64,000 nucleotides of DNA from 20CM-2-65-7 sp963830455. Its GTDB lineage: Bacteria; Gemmatimonadota; Gemmatimonadetes; Gemmatimonadales; GWC2-71-9. The notes under the pieces were generated by a model. That model had not been told where the DNA came from. It made no database searches and saw only the letters and a program-made list of their open reading frames with translations. Positions 18,622 to 27,692 of the stretch are shown piece after piece. The stretch covers positions 62,001-126,000 of the forward strand of contig CAWHMT010000002.1 of NCBI GenBank assembly GCA_963830455.1, read 5' to 3'. Made by a program: the position numbers and the translations under genes. Numbering within the stretch: position 1 is the first letter of the stretch; every line of letters begins with the position of its first letter.

Positions 18622-20471
18622 GGCTTTTGAATCGCCTCGATGACTTCGGTGACGCGGAACGGCTTCCCCGTGACCTTCGGCAGCGACTCCGCGGGAATGA
18701 GATACTCGGCGCGTAACAGCTTGACGAGCTGCCCGTTGTTCATCTCGGGAACGAGGACCCGGTCGTACCGCTTGAGCAGGTCGCCAAGATTGCGCGGGAA
18801 CGGGCTGAGGTAGCGCAGGTGGATGTGCGCGACGTCGCGGCCTTCGTCGCGCGCCACTTTCACGGCGCGATGAATCGCGCCGAACGTCGAGCCCCAACCC
18901 ACGACCGCGAGCTTGCCGTGATCATCGCCGAGCGCGACGTCCTGGAGCGGGATGTCGCGCGCGATGCCGGCGATCTTGTCCGCGCGCGCCCTGGTCATGC
19001 GGGCGTGGTTGTCGGGATCGTAGGAGATGTGTCCCGAATCGTAGTCCCGCTCCAGGCCGCCGATGCGGTGCTCCAGACTCGGCGTCCCCGGCTTCACCCA
19101 GGGTCGCGCCAATGTCGCGGGATCGCGCAGGAATGGGTGGAATCCCTCGGGGTCGGTGCGATACGTGACGGGGAAACGGGGCAGGTCGGCTTCGCGCGGA
19201 ATGCGCCACGGCTCTGCGGCGTGCGCGAGATAGCCGTCGCTCAGCACGATCACGGGCGTCATGTACTTCGTCGCCAGCCTGACGGCTTCGATCGCGATAT
19301 CGAAGCAATCGGCGGTGGTCGCGGGCGCCAGCACCGCGAGCGGCGCGTCGGCGTTCCGGCCGAGCACCGCCTGGAACAGGTCCGACTGCTCGGCCTTCGT
19401 CGGCATGCCCGTCGAGGGGCCGGCGCGCTGTGAGTCGATCACGACGAGCGGCAGCTCCGTCGCGATCCCAAGACCGAGCATCTCGGTCTTGAGCGCGATG
19501 CCGGGACCCGAGCTCGAGGTGACGCCCAGCGCACCGGCGTAGGACGCGCCCAGCGCCGCCCCGATGGCGGCGATTTCGTCCTCAGCCTGGAACGTGACCA
19601 CGCCGTAGGCGCGCAGATTGGCAAGCGTATGCAGCAGCGCCGACGCCGGAGTGATCGGGTAGCCCGCGAACACCATCTTCTCGATGCCCGACGCCCGCAG
19701 CCCCGCCACGAGTCCCCAGGCCAGCCCTTCCGTGCCGGTGATCGTGCGATACCGGCCCGGCTGCGGGTGTGCTTTGGGCACGCTGTAGGAGACGAGCTGC
19801 TCCGTCATCTCCGCCGTTTCGCCGAAGGCGTGGCCCGCGTTCAGCGCGGCGACATTGGCCTCGGCGATCGTCGGCTTCTTCGCAAACTTGCGCTTGAGCC
19901 AGTCGATCGTGGCGTTGCGCTCGTGCCCGTACATCCAGAGCATCAGGCCCAGTGCCCACATGTTGCGGCACAGGTGCGCCTCGCGGGAGGAGAGCCCATG
20001 CGGCTTCACCGCGTCGGCCGTGAGCTTCGTGATGTCGAGCTTGAGGACCTGAAAGCGCGCGAGCGAGTCGTCGTCGAGCGGGTTCCTGGCGTACCCGGCC
20101 TTCGTGAGATTGCGCTCGTTGAACGCGGCGGTGTCGACGATGACCGTGCCACCGACCCTCAGGTCGCGGAGTTCGGTGGTGAGCGCGGCCGGGTTCATCG
20201 CGACCAGCACATCGACCGCGTCGCCCGGCGTCATCACATCCGTGCCACCAAAATGAATCTGGAACGCCGACACGCCGAACGTCGTGCCGGTGGGGGCGCG
20301 AATCTCCGCCGGGAAGTCGGGGAACGTCGAAAAGTCGCTGCCCGCGAGCGCGGTTTCGAGCGTGAACTGGCTGCCGGTCACCTGCATGCCGTCGCCCGAA
20401 TCGCCCGCGAAGCGAATCACGACTGAATCGCGAGTCTCGCGGTGGCGGCCGGGGATGACGGAGGTGACCAT
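18618..20471 (-). CDS. korA: 2-oxoglutarate:ferredoxin oxidoreductase gamma-alpha fusion subunit
   Basis: 617 residues. The N-terminal gamma domain (about 15-195) has RFAGDSGDGMQVTGSQF and PTGTTFGVSAFQ; the alpha domain (about 230-600) has FAGYPITPASALLH, QAEDEIAAIGAALGAS and EMLGLGIATELPLVVIDSQR. This fusion is usual for aerobic and microaerobic KorA. With KorB it forms an A2B2 enzyme for the TCA cycle, or for CO2 fixation if run in reverse. Nothing here shows which direction is used. Confidence 0.88.
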
Positions 20472-20480
20472 GACTCTAAT

Positions 20481-21404
20481 CTATACGACGTTTCGAAGCA
20501 CGAACCATACGTTTGCGGGGCGTTCGGCAAGCCGGCGCATGTACCAGGCAAACCAGGCGCTGCCGTAACTGATCAACACGCGGACTTCGGCGCCCCTGGA
20601 CGCCAGTTTGCGTTGCTCCTCCCCCCGAATCCCGTACAGCATATGGAACTCATAGGCTGACCCATCCACCCGCTGCTCGTCCGCGGCCTTGCGGATCCGC
20701 CCCACGAGCCCAAGGTCGTGGGTCCCGAACACGACTTTGACGCGCTGCCGGGCCGTCTCCTTGAGCAGGCGCTCCGCCAGCTGCACATAGGCCGCGTCGA
20801 CATCCCCCTTCTTCGGGAATGCGACCTCCGCCGGCTCGTTGTACGCGCCTTTGACGAGGCGAATCGCAGGGGCGAGCGCGAGCAGCGACTCGAGGTCGGC
20901 GGGCGTGCGGCGCAGGTAGGCCTGCAGGCACACGCCGACGTTCGACCACTCCGCTTTCGCGCGCCGGTAGACCTCGAGCGTCGCGTCGACGTAGCGCGAC
21001 TCCTCCATGTCGATCCATAAGAACGAACGAGCCTGCTCGGCGCGCGCGGCCAGCTTCAGCACGTCCTGGACGCACCCTTCTCGACTCCCGTCCAGCCCGA
21101 GGTGCGTCAGCTTCACCGAGACATGGGCGGGCAGCTTGCGCCGTTGAATCTTTTCGAGCACTCCGAGGTAATGATCGCGGACCGCGGCCGCCTCGGCGCG
21201 ATTCGTGACCTGCTCGCCCAGCTCGGTGAGCACACTGCCCATCCCGACTTTCGCGAACTGGCCGGCCGCCTCGAGCGCGGCGTCGAGCGTTTCCCCGGGC
21301 ATGAAGCGCTTGACGGCGCGCTGGAAGAAGCGGCGCTCACGCAGTTGGCGCGCGAGCCACTGGCTGCGGGAGGCCTTGAGGAGGACACTGCGTGCGAATC
21401 CCAT
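20481..21404 (-). CDS. Proline dehydrogenase (monofunctional)
   Basis: 307 residues. FAD enzyme oxidising L-proline to pyrroline-5-carboxylate. Family signatures: VSVKLTHLG, FLWIDMEESRYVD, RLVKGAYNEP (flavin/substrate strand), FGTHD, YEFHMLYGIR and the C-terminal YMRRLAERPANVWFVLRN with the arginine pair that binds the proline carboxylate. It is the short bacterial form without the aldehyde dehydrogenase half; that activity is at 48147. ATG 21404 is chosen because upstream in-frame codons are not protein-like. Downstream of it lies korA, 9 bases away. Confidence 0.9.
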   Translation of the reverse strand: MGFARSVLLKASRSQWLARQLRERRFFQRAVKRFMPGETLDAALEAAGQFAKVGMGSVLTELGEQVTNRAEAAAVRDHYLGVLEKIQRRKLPAHVSVKLTHLGLDGSREGCVQDVLKLAARAEQARSFLWIDMEESRYVDATLEVYRRAKAEWSNVGVCLQAYLRRTPADLESLLALAPAIRLVKGAYNEPAEVAFPKKGDVDAAYVQLAERLLKETARQRVKVVFGTHDLGLVGRIRKAADEQRVDGSAYEFHMLYGIRGEEQRKLASRGAEVRVLISYGSAWFAWYMRRLAERPANVWFVLRNVV

Positions 21405-21494
21405 GTCGGGTAACCTCACCCCCTGACCCCCGCTCCGCAAATGTCCTCACGCCCCTGCCCCCTCTGGCTTCGGGAGAGGGGGAACGAGTTCGGG

Positions 21495-21500
21495 TATTAT
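21495..21500 (+). promoter_or_regulatory. -10 box of the solute-binding/two-component operon
   Basis: TATTAT ends 8 bases before ATG 21509. No Shine-Dalgarno is present, so a leaderless start is likely. Confidence 0.5.
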
Positions 21501-21508
21501 CCTTATTC

Positions 21509-22774
21509 ATGTCTGTGTCACGTGCCTCAGTTCTGCTTCTCGCGCTGCTCGCGGCGTGCGCGCGGCCGCGTGGCGATACCGCGACGGGTCCTCCCGTGTC
21601 GGGAGACGAGCGCTGCCTGTTGTCGACGGACAACGTCTCCGGACGCTCTGCGACGATTACGGTCGGACTCACCGATCCGGTCGATCCGCGGCATGCGCCG
21701 ATCCCGCGCAACGACGCCGAGCGACTCGTGTTCCGGCATCTGTACGAGACCCCGGTGCGGGTCGATTGCGAGGGTCACGCGCTTCCGGCGCTGGCGGGGA
21801 GCTGGGTGCGCGATGACGGCGGCAGGCGCTGGACACTCCGGCTGCGCGACGGCGCACAGTTCTGGGATGGCGCACCGGTCACGGCGCAGGACGTCGTGTT
21901 CGGGCGGGGAGGCGTGGGCTACACCCTGGGCGCGCTCGAAGCGCGTGTCGTCACCATGACACTGGCGAAATCGGTGGACGACGTGCCGCTCGTCCTGTCC
22001 GATCCCGGTCTGGCGATCGTGAAAGCGGCGCCCGATACCAGTTGGCCGATCGGCACGGGTGCCTACTGGGCGACAAGCGCTACGACGACGGCGCAGGAGA
22101 TCCGCGCGCAAAACTCGCGCGGGGATACGCTCGTGTTTCGGCTCGTCGCGAGCGGCGATGCGCGGGACCTGCTGGATGCCGGCGTGGACCTGCTGGTCAC
22201 GCGGGATCGCGCGCTGCGCGAGTATGCCGCGACGCTGAAAGACCGAACCGTCGTCGCGCTGCCGTGGGACCGCACCTACGTCTACGTAACCCCCGAGGCC
22301 GGCGGGACCCGGTTCGACGGCCTCGAACAAGCCGTCCGCGCTGAAGCGCGCCGCCCCTCCCCCGAGGGCGGCTTCTGGTGGCTCGATCTGCGGCCGTGCG
22401 GTTTGGGAGGCACTGCGAGTGGGTCGCCGCCTGCGTCCGCAGGCCAACGCCGCATTCTCTACGCCCGTTCCGACCCCACCGCGCGCGAGCTGGCGGGGCG
22501 GCTCGCCGCGCTGACGCGCGCCGTCGCGACTGCGCGCTCGAATGACGAGCTGAGCGCCGCGGTCGCCGCTGGGAAGGACGGGGGCGGGGGCGGGGGCTAC
22601 ATCGTCGCGCTGCCCCGCATGACTCCAGACCCCTGCCGCGCCGCGCAGGCGCTCCTGCCGCAATGGACCGCGACCATTACCGCGCTCGTCGACACGCGCC
22701 CGACCGCGATCGTGCGGCGCGGGGTCGCGCGCTGGGCGCTCGATCACGACGGTACCATTCACTTAGCACCATGA
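21509..22774 (+). CDS. Family 5 solute-binding-like lipoprotein
   Basis: 421 residues. The lipobox LLAAC follows a short signal. The N-terminal lobe matches oligopeptide-type binding proteins: RHLYETPVRVDCEG, LAGSWVRDDGGRRWTLRLRD and FWDGAPVTAQDVVFG. The C-terminal lobe is shorter and divergent compared with usual 500-plus-residue members. No permease or ATPase gene is nearby; instead the stop overlaps the start of a sensor kinase gene. Inference: it may bind a ligand for signalling rather than import. Confidence 0.7.
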   Translation: MSVSRASVLLLALLAACARPRGDTATGPPVSGDERCLLSTDNVSGRSATITVGLTDPVDPRHAPIPRNDAERLVFRHLYETPVRVDCEGHALPALAGSWVRDDGGRRWTLRLRDGAQFWDGAPVTAQDVVFGRGGVGYTLGALEARVVTMTLAKSVDDVPLVLSDPGLAIVKAAPDTSWPIGTGAYWATSATTTAQEIRAQNSRGDTLVFRLVASGDARDLLDAGVDLLVTRDRALREYAATLKDRTVVALPWDRTYVYVTPEAGGTRFDGLEQAVRAEARRPSPEGGFWWLDLRPCGLGGTASGSPPASAGQRRILYARSDPTARELAGRLAALTRAVATARSNDELSAAVAAGKDGGGGGGYIVALPRMTPDPCRAAQALLPQWTATITALVDTRPTAIVRRGVARWALDHDGTIHLAP

Positions 22775-24237
22775 GCTTCCGCACCCGCCTCCTGACCGCG
22801 TTCGGGGTGGTGGTGCTGATTCCGCTGCTCGTGTTCGGCCTCGGCATCCGCCGGGAGATGGCGAAACGGGTGACGGATGAGTACCAACACCGTGTTGACG
22901 CGCTGGTTGCGGTGATCAACGCCGACATTGCGCGCGAAACTGACCGTGTCGCGGGGCGACTGGCTGCCCTGAAGAGCGCGCTGCTCGAGGACTATCGGTT
23001 TCGGGGCTTCGTCGTTCGGGGCGAGAATTCCGAATACGTGCTCGATTACACCGGCGAAGCGATGCGGCTGGCCGGACTCGATTTCCTGCAGCTCCAGGAC
23101 GCCGAAGGACGCATTCTCTCCTCCGGCCATTTCCGCAACGAGTTCGGCCGCTTGGGTCCACCGGTTCGCGACACCGCGCTGGTGCGGGCCGCCACCGCCG
23201 AGGGACCATTCCTCGCGCTCGCGACATCCGATTCCTTCGCGCTGACCGGCAAGCGCTACCGTCTCGTGGGCGGGGTCACGGTCGATTCCGCTTTTCTCGC
23301 GCGACTGGCCCGCGACCCCGAGCTGGGCGTGGAGCTTGTCCTCCCTGATTCGAGCGTCAGGGAGGACTCCGACCTGCTTGTCGTGGGTGAGCGGACGCTG
23401 CCATACGTGGATGCAGTGGACGGTCCGGGCCGGGTCGAACGGGCGCACATCGAAGTGACGCGATCTTCGGCGCTGCTCACGGCGCTGCAGCGCAACGTGA
23501 ATCTCTGGTTCCTGGTGGCCGTGCTGGTGGCGGCACTCGCGGCGCTGTTGCTCGCCGGCTGGCTCTCCACGCGGATCAGCACGCCCGTCGAGGCTCGCAT
23601 CGCCATCGGGGACCTCGCTCGACAGGTGAATCACGACATCAAGAATGGCCTCGCGCCGCTGCGCAATGTGTTCCGGCATCTGACGCAGGTGGCGCGCGAA
23701 AAGCCGGTGGACCTGCCGCAGGTCTTCAACGAGCGCCAGGGGACGGTAGAATCGAGCATCACGTATCTCGAGACGCTCGCCGCCAATTACGCCAAACTCT
23801 CGCCGCAATCCGAGCGCAAAGCCACGGATGTGAACGCCGTCGTGCGCGACAGCGTCGCCGGATCGACCGGCGTGCGCACCCAGCTCGCCGACGGCCTTCC
23901 CTCGGTCTCGGCGGATGCGCTGGTGCTGCGCCGGATCATCGAGAACCTGGTCAGCAACGCCGTCGACAGTCTCGACGGGAAGAGCGGCACGGTGACCGTC
24001 CAAACGGAGAAGGGAAGAGGGGTTGTACGGATCTCGGTGAGCGATACGGGTCGAGGAATGAGCAAGACCGAGCTCGATCGCGCCTTCGATGACTTCTACA
24101 CGACGAAGTCGGGTGGCACTGGGCTTGGGTTGTCGATTGTGCGCAGATTGGTGCTCGACTCCAGCGGTTCGCTGAAGGTCGAAACCGAGCCAGGGGAGGG
24201 ATCCAAGTTCATCGTGGAGATCCCGACACTTTCATGA
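22771..24237 (+). CDS. NtrB-type membrane sensor histidine kinase
   Basis: 488 residues. Two transmembrane helices (about 8-25 and 248-270) bound a periplasmic sensing region. The dimerisation/phosphoacceptor motif RQVNHDIKNGLAPLRN gives His288. The ATPase has the N-box ENLVSNAVDSL, G1 SDTGRGM, the F-box FDDFYTTK and G2 GGTGLGLSIVR. It should phosphorylate the NtrC-like regulator encoded next; the genes overlap as ATGA. Also coupled to the upstream binding-protein gene, suggesting that protein or its ligand is the input. Confidence 0.88.
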   Translation: MSFRTRLLTAFGVVVLIPLLVFGLGIRREMAKRVTDEYQHRVDALVAVINADIARETDRVAGRLAALKSALLEDYRFRGFVVRGENSEYVLDYTGEAMRLAGLDFLQLQDAEGRILSSGHFRNEFGRLGPPVRDTALVRAATAEGPFLALATSDSFALTGKRYRLVGGVTVDSAFLARLARDPELGVELVLPDSSVREDSDLLVVGERTLPYVDAVDGPGRVERAHIEVTRSSALLTALQRNVNLWFLVAVLVAALAALLLAGWLSTRISTPVEARIAIGDLARQVNHDIKNGLAPLRNVFRHLTQVAREKPVDLPQVFNERQGTVESSITYLETLAANYAKLSPQSERKATDVNAVVRDSVAGSTGVRTQLADGLPSVSADALVLRRIIENLVSNAVDSLDGKSGTVTVQTEKGRGVVRISVSDTGRGMSKTELDRAFDDFYTTKSGGTGLGLSIVRRLVLDSSGSLKVETEPGEGSKFIVEIPTLS

Positions 24238-25613
24238 CGCTGGTCCTCATCGTCGACGACGTTCCGGCCATGGCCGAGCAGTACGCGTACGATCTCAAGC
24301 GGCTGCGGGGCTATGAGACGCTCATCGCCAAGAGCGGCCGCGCGGCTTTGGAAAGCCTCACCCGCGACTCGATCGACTGCGTGATCCTCGATCTCGAGAT
24401 GCCGGGCATGGACGGCTTCGAAGTCCTGCGCTCCGTCGAGCGGTTGGGTCTGCGCGTGCCGGTCATCGTGTACACGGGCACGGGCGACTTCGATCGCTGC
24501 ATCGAGGCGATCCGCCTGGGCGCCTACAGCTTCATCGACAAGGCCGAGCCCATGGAGCGCGTCGCGCAGGAGGTGGAGAACGCGATCGAGCGGCGCAGGC
24601 TCACGAACGAGGTCACACTGCTCCGGCGCGGCTTCGGGCTCGAGTCTCCACTCGTCGGGGCCAGTCCGGCGCTGGCCAAGCTCAAGGAAGGCATCGTCCG
24701 GGTGGCACCGGTGCCGAGTCCCGTCCTCATCGTCGGCGAGAGCGGAACCGGCAAGGAGCTCGTCGCGCGGGAGCTGCACCGGCTCGGGGCCAATCCCAAA
24801 GGACCGTTCGTCGCGATCAACAGCGCCGCGCTCCCTCACGAGCTGGTCGAGAGCGAGCTGTTCGGGCACGAGCGGGGCGCGTTCACCGGCGCCATCGCCA
24901 CGCGCAAAGGCGCGTTCGAGGCCGCGACCGGCGGGACGCTGTTCCTCGACGAGATCGGCGATCTGCCCGGCGCCGCCCAGGCCAAGCTGCTCCGCGTGCT
25001 GGAAGACCGGAAAGTCACGCGCCTCGGTGCGACCAAGACGATCGAGGTGAACGCGCGCGTCGTGGCCGCGACGCACCGGGATCTCGAGCAGGAAGTGAGT
25101 GAGGGGCGGTTCCGCGAGGACCTGTTCTATCGGCTCAACGTGCACGTGCTGCGCGTCCCGCCGCTGCGCGACCGGCTCTCGGACGTGCCCGCGCTGGTCG
25201 AGCATCTCGTCGAGGGGACGAGCGCCAGGTTCGGCATGCGGCCCAAGACGGTCACGCCCGACGCGCTCGAGGCCTTGATGGCGTACGACTGGCGCCGCAA
25301 CAACATCCGCGAGCTGCGCAACGTGATCGAGCGCATGCTGATCGCGACGGATGGCGACGCTCTCACGCGCGAGGCGGTCCCACCTGAAATCCGGGACAAG
25401 AAACACGCAGTTTTACGCAGTTCCCACGCCTCTCCACGCAGTTTTGAAGAGCAGAAGCAGGAAGCCGAGCGCCAGATCGTGATCCAGGCCCTCGAGCGGA
25501 ACGACTGGCACGTCACCAAGACCGCGAAGGAGCTCGGCCTGTCGGATCACGCCAGTCTCTTGAAGATCATGCGCCGCCTGGGTGTCCAGCGAGACACGAA
25601 GAGTGATTCCTAG
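24234..25613 (+). CDS. NtrC-family sigma-54-dependent response regulator
   Basis: 459 residues: receiver (1-120, phospho-acceptor Asp53 in VILDLEMPG), AAA+ sigma-54 activation domain (about 140-375: GESGTGKE Walker A, GAFTGA loop, GGTLFLDEIGDLP Walker B), and Fis-type helix-turn-helix (WHVTKTAKELGLSDHASLLK). GAFTGA is intact, so it should activate sigma-54 promoters. A low-complexity linker around residues 390-404 is encoded by short direct repeats. Third gene of the coupled binding-protein/kinase/regulator set; targets are not evident here. Confidence 0.92.
   Translation: MTLVLIVDDVPAMAEQYAYDLKRLRGYETLIAKSGRAALESLTRDSIDCVILDLEMPGMDGFEVLRSVERLGLRVPVIVYTGTGDFDRCIEAIRLGAYSFIDKAEPMERVAQEVENAIERRRLTNEVTLLRRGFGLESPLVGASPALAKLKEGIVRVAPVPSPVLIVGESGTGKELVARELHRLGANPKGPFVAINSAALPHELVESELFGHERGAFTGAIATRKGAFEAATGGTLFLDEIGDLPGAAQAKLLRVLEDRKVTRLGATKTIEVNARVVAATHRDLEQEVSEGRFREDLFYRLNVHVLRVPPLRDRLSDVPALVEHLVEGTSARFGMRPKTVTPDALEALMAYDWRRNNIRELRNVIERMLIATDGDALTREAVPPEIRDKKHAVLRSSHASPRSFEEQKQEAERQIVIQALERNDWHVTKTAKELGLSDHASLLKIMRRLGVQRDTKSDS
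25404..25446. repeat. Short direct repeats in the NtrC linker codons
   Basis: CACGCAGTTTT occurs at 25404-25414 and 25436-25446 with a partial ACGCAGTT between, in frame, in the linker between the AAA+ and DNA-binding domains. Composition is poorer in G+C than its surroundings. Confidence 0.6.
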
Positions 25614-25666
25614 CGGTGTCCGTCAGTACCCACGAACCCCCGGCAGAATTCGTAACGCATTGACCC

Positions 25667-25696
25667 GATAGCTGATAGCTGATAGCCGATAGCTGG
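25667..25696. repeat. Tandem GATAGCT(GATAGCT) array
   Basis: Four imperfect copies of GATAGCTG/GATAGCCG lie in the gap between the NtrC-like gene and the TPR lipoprotein gene. AGCTATC/GATAGCT makes it self-complementary, so it can fold. Confidence 0.7.
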
Positions 25697-25744
25697 TACT
25701 CCGCATGCCTTTCCTCCTGGCGAACCCCTGCTCCAGGAGGAGCC

Positions 25745-26698
25745 ATGTCGTACCAGTTTTCCATCGATCAGACCAGCCGGTCGCTCAAGTTTCCGGTCAT
25801 CGTGATGGCCGGGATCGTGTGCACCGTGGTCGCCGCATACGCGTTCGCCGCGTGCGGTGATCGCACCCCCGACCAGGCCGCCGCCGGCGAGCGCGTCAGC
25901 ACGCCGACGAGCAGCGTTCCCACCAGCACGGTGAGCAATGAGACGTCGTCCGCGCCCCGTGTGATCAGCGGTCCCGTCACGTTCGAGCTGGCCGACTCGG
26001 CCTACCGCGACCGCCGCTACGACGACGCGGCCGCGCTGTTCAAGGCCTACACGGAAGGCCGACCCACGAATCCGTGGGGCTTCTACATGCTCGGGCTCTC
26101 GGCGTGGAAGTCCGGCGACCCTGTGACGGCGGAAAGCGCGTTCGTCCAGGCGCTCGCGCTCGACTCCACGCACGTCAAGAGTCATCTCAACCTGAGCCGC
26201 GTCCTGCTCGAGAGCGATCAGCCCGACAGCGCGCTCGTGCACATCGAAACGGCGATCCAGCTCGACTCGACCTCGAGTGAGCCGCTACGGCTGCAGGGGC
26301 GGGCGTTCGAGGCGCAGGACAAGACCGACGACGCCATCGTTGCCTACCAGCGCGCGATCGTGAAGAACGACAGCGACGTCTGGGCGATGAACAATCTTGG
26401 CGCACTCTACATCCGGCTCGGCCGGGTCGAGGACGCGATCGGTCCGCTGGCGCGCGCGATCGAGATCGAAGACAAGGTCGCGACATTCCACAACAACCTC
26501 GGCATGGCACTCGAGCTGACCGGCCGGTTTGAAGCGGCGAGCGAGCAGTATCGTGCGGCCCTGGCGATCGAGGGGACCTACGGCAAGGCCGTGGCGAACC
26601 TGCAGCGTGTCGAGACGGTGAAGCAGGATCCGTCAATCACGCCGGTGGATTTGGTGGAGCGGTCCAAGCAGTTCCAGGAAGAGATCGCGAAATTCTAG
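25745..26698 (+). CDS. TPR-repeat membrane-anchored or lipoprotein
   Basis: 317 residues. A hydrophobic segment at 17-37 ends in AACG (possible lipobox, Cys38), then a Ser/Thr-rich linker and about five TPR units from residue 80 (YRDRRYDDAAALFKAYTEGR, NPWGFYMLGLSAWKSGD, AMNNLGALYIRLGRVEDAI, NNLGMALELTGRFEAA). TPRs are docking scaffolds; the partner is unknown. AGGAGGAG lies just before ATG 25745. A GC hairpin follows the stop. Confidence 0.8.
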   Translation: MSYQFSIDQTSRSLKFPVIVMAGIVCTVVAAYAFAACGDRTPDQAAAGERVSTPTSSVPTSTVSNETSSAPRVISGPVTFELADSAYRDRRYDDAAALFKAYTEGRPTNPWGFYMLGLSAWKSGDPVTAESAFVQALALDSTHVKSHLNLSRVLLESDQPDSALVHIETAIQLDSTSSEPLRLQGRAFEAQDKTDDAIVAYQRAIVKNDSDVWAMNNLGALYIRLGRVEDAIGPLARAIEIEDKVATFHNNLGMALELTGRFEAASEQYRAALAIEGTYGKAVANLQRVETVKQDPSITPVDLVERSKQFQEEIAKF

Positions 26699-26709
26699 GG
26701 ATGCCGCTG

Positions 26710-26732
26710 GCCCCGGGGCCATGCCCCGGGGC
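26710..26732. terminator. GC-rich hairpin between convergent genes
   Basis: GCCCCGGGG and CCCCGGGGC form a perfect 9-bp stem around the loop CCATG, between the TPR gene and the convergent minus-strand hypothetical. No T-run follows. Confidence 0.65.
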
Positions 26733-27451
26733 TAATTGCCCGAGAGCCGCCTCAAGAAACGGTTGAGGCGGTTTTCGCTGCTGTGTGGATCATCCCCGAG
26801 GTAGTCGACGCGTGCCTCGGCGAGCGCGGCGTGCAGCTCGGTGCGCGCCTCGGCGGCGCGGGCGCACAGCAGCGCTTCCTCGGGTGCCGACGTTTCGAGT
26901 AGTTCGGCCGCCAGAGCCAGCATGCGTCCGGCGAACGTGACGTAGGCGCGGACCATGCCCTGGCTCGTGCCGCCCCGCTCGACGAACTCGGGGAAGCAGC
27001 CTGCCCACCACAGTGCCAGCGCCGCTGCGTCCGCCGCGGCCTCCGCCTGCGCGACGGTGCCCTGCGGCAGCGCGACCACGCAGCGCCACCAGTCCGCCAT
27101 GCCGCCGTCACGTTGCCCCCCCCCGATCGCGGTGTGGGAGTGCGATGTCGCGAACACGACCGGCAGCGTCGCGGCATAGTCCGCGAGCAGGATGTCGGTG
27201 ATCCCGCGATGGCGCAGTTGGGCGCGAATCGGGATGTACCAGAGGAGCGTAAGGGGCAGCGGCGCAGGCGCGCCGCCGCGGCCCAGCACCGCTTCGAGGG
27301 CGGCGGGGGAATCGAGGACGGTGTCGACCGCGCCGGCTTGCAGCGCCTGGTCGGCCTCACGGCCTTCGCAGACATCCATCCGCGCGATCTCGTCGACGAG
27401 ACAGGCGAGGTCACCGCGGGTCAGCTGACGGTGGATGATGGGCCTGATCAT
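26732..27451 (-). CDS. Hypothetical cytosolic protein
   Basis: 239 residues. No signal or membrane segment. PLTLLWYIPIRAQLRHRGIT and ATSHSHTAIGGGQRDGGMAD are the most distinctive stretches, and the C-terminus is Ala/Glu-rich helical. I do not recognise a family. AAGGAGGG seven bases before ATG 27451 supports the start. Faces the efp control region across 241 bases. Confidence 0.65.
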   Translation of the reverse strand: MIRPIIHRQLTRGDLACLVDEIARMDVCEGREADQALQAGAVDTVLDSPAALEAVLGRGGAPAPLPLTLLWYIPIRAQLRHRGITDILLADYAATLPVVFATSHSHTAIGGGQRDGGMADWWRCVVALPQGTVAQAEAAADAAALALWWAGCFPEFVERGGTSQGMVRAYVTFAGRMLALAAELLETSAPEEALLCARAAEARTELHAALAEARVDYLGDDPHSSENRLNRFLRRLSGN

Positions 27452-27640
27452 GCTTCCCTCCTTACGACACTGAGAGAGGCAAAGATGATGCCGGTCATCT
27501 ATCTGACTATTCCGTAAAGCCTTACGTCAAAAACCGTCTTCTCGGCGTTGACCACTTCGCCGCTGAAAGCTGCAATCCGACACGATTAATGGTTGTGAGG
27601 CTGCTCACGCTAGTAAACGACGCGCTGTGAGGCAAGCAGA

Positions 27641-27666
27641 TAGCACTCTCCCCCTTGGAGTGCTAA
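27641..27666. promoter_or_regulatory. CIRCE operator (HrcA site) upstream of efp
   Basis: TAGCACTC, nine bases, GAGTGCTAA: matches the CIRCE consensus TTAGCACTC-N9-GAGTGCTAA at all but the first base (A instead of T). The right arm overlaps the -35 box of the efp promoter. CIRCE binds the heat-shock repressor HrcA and normally controls groESL or dnaK operons; here the next gene is efp. Confidence 0.88.
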
Positions 27667-27683
27667 GGCTGCGGGCTTATGTT
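27655..27683 (+). promoter_or_regulatory. efp promoter, leaderless
   Basis: TTGGAG (27655-27660), 17 bases, TATGTT (27678-27683), then 9 bases to ATG 27693. The spacing is ideal for a housekeeping sigma factor. The short distance to the ATG implies a leaderless mRNA. Bound HrcA would block this -35 box. Confidence 0.65.
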
Positions 27684-27692
27684 CCCGCTCCC

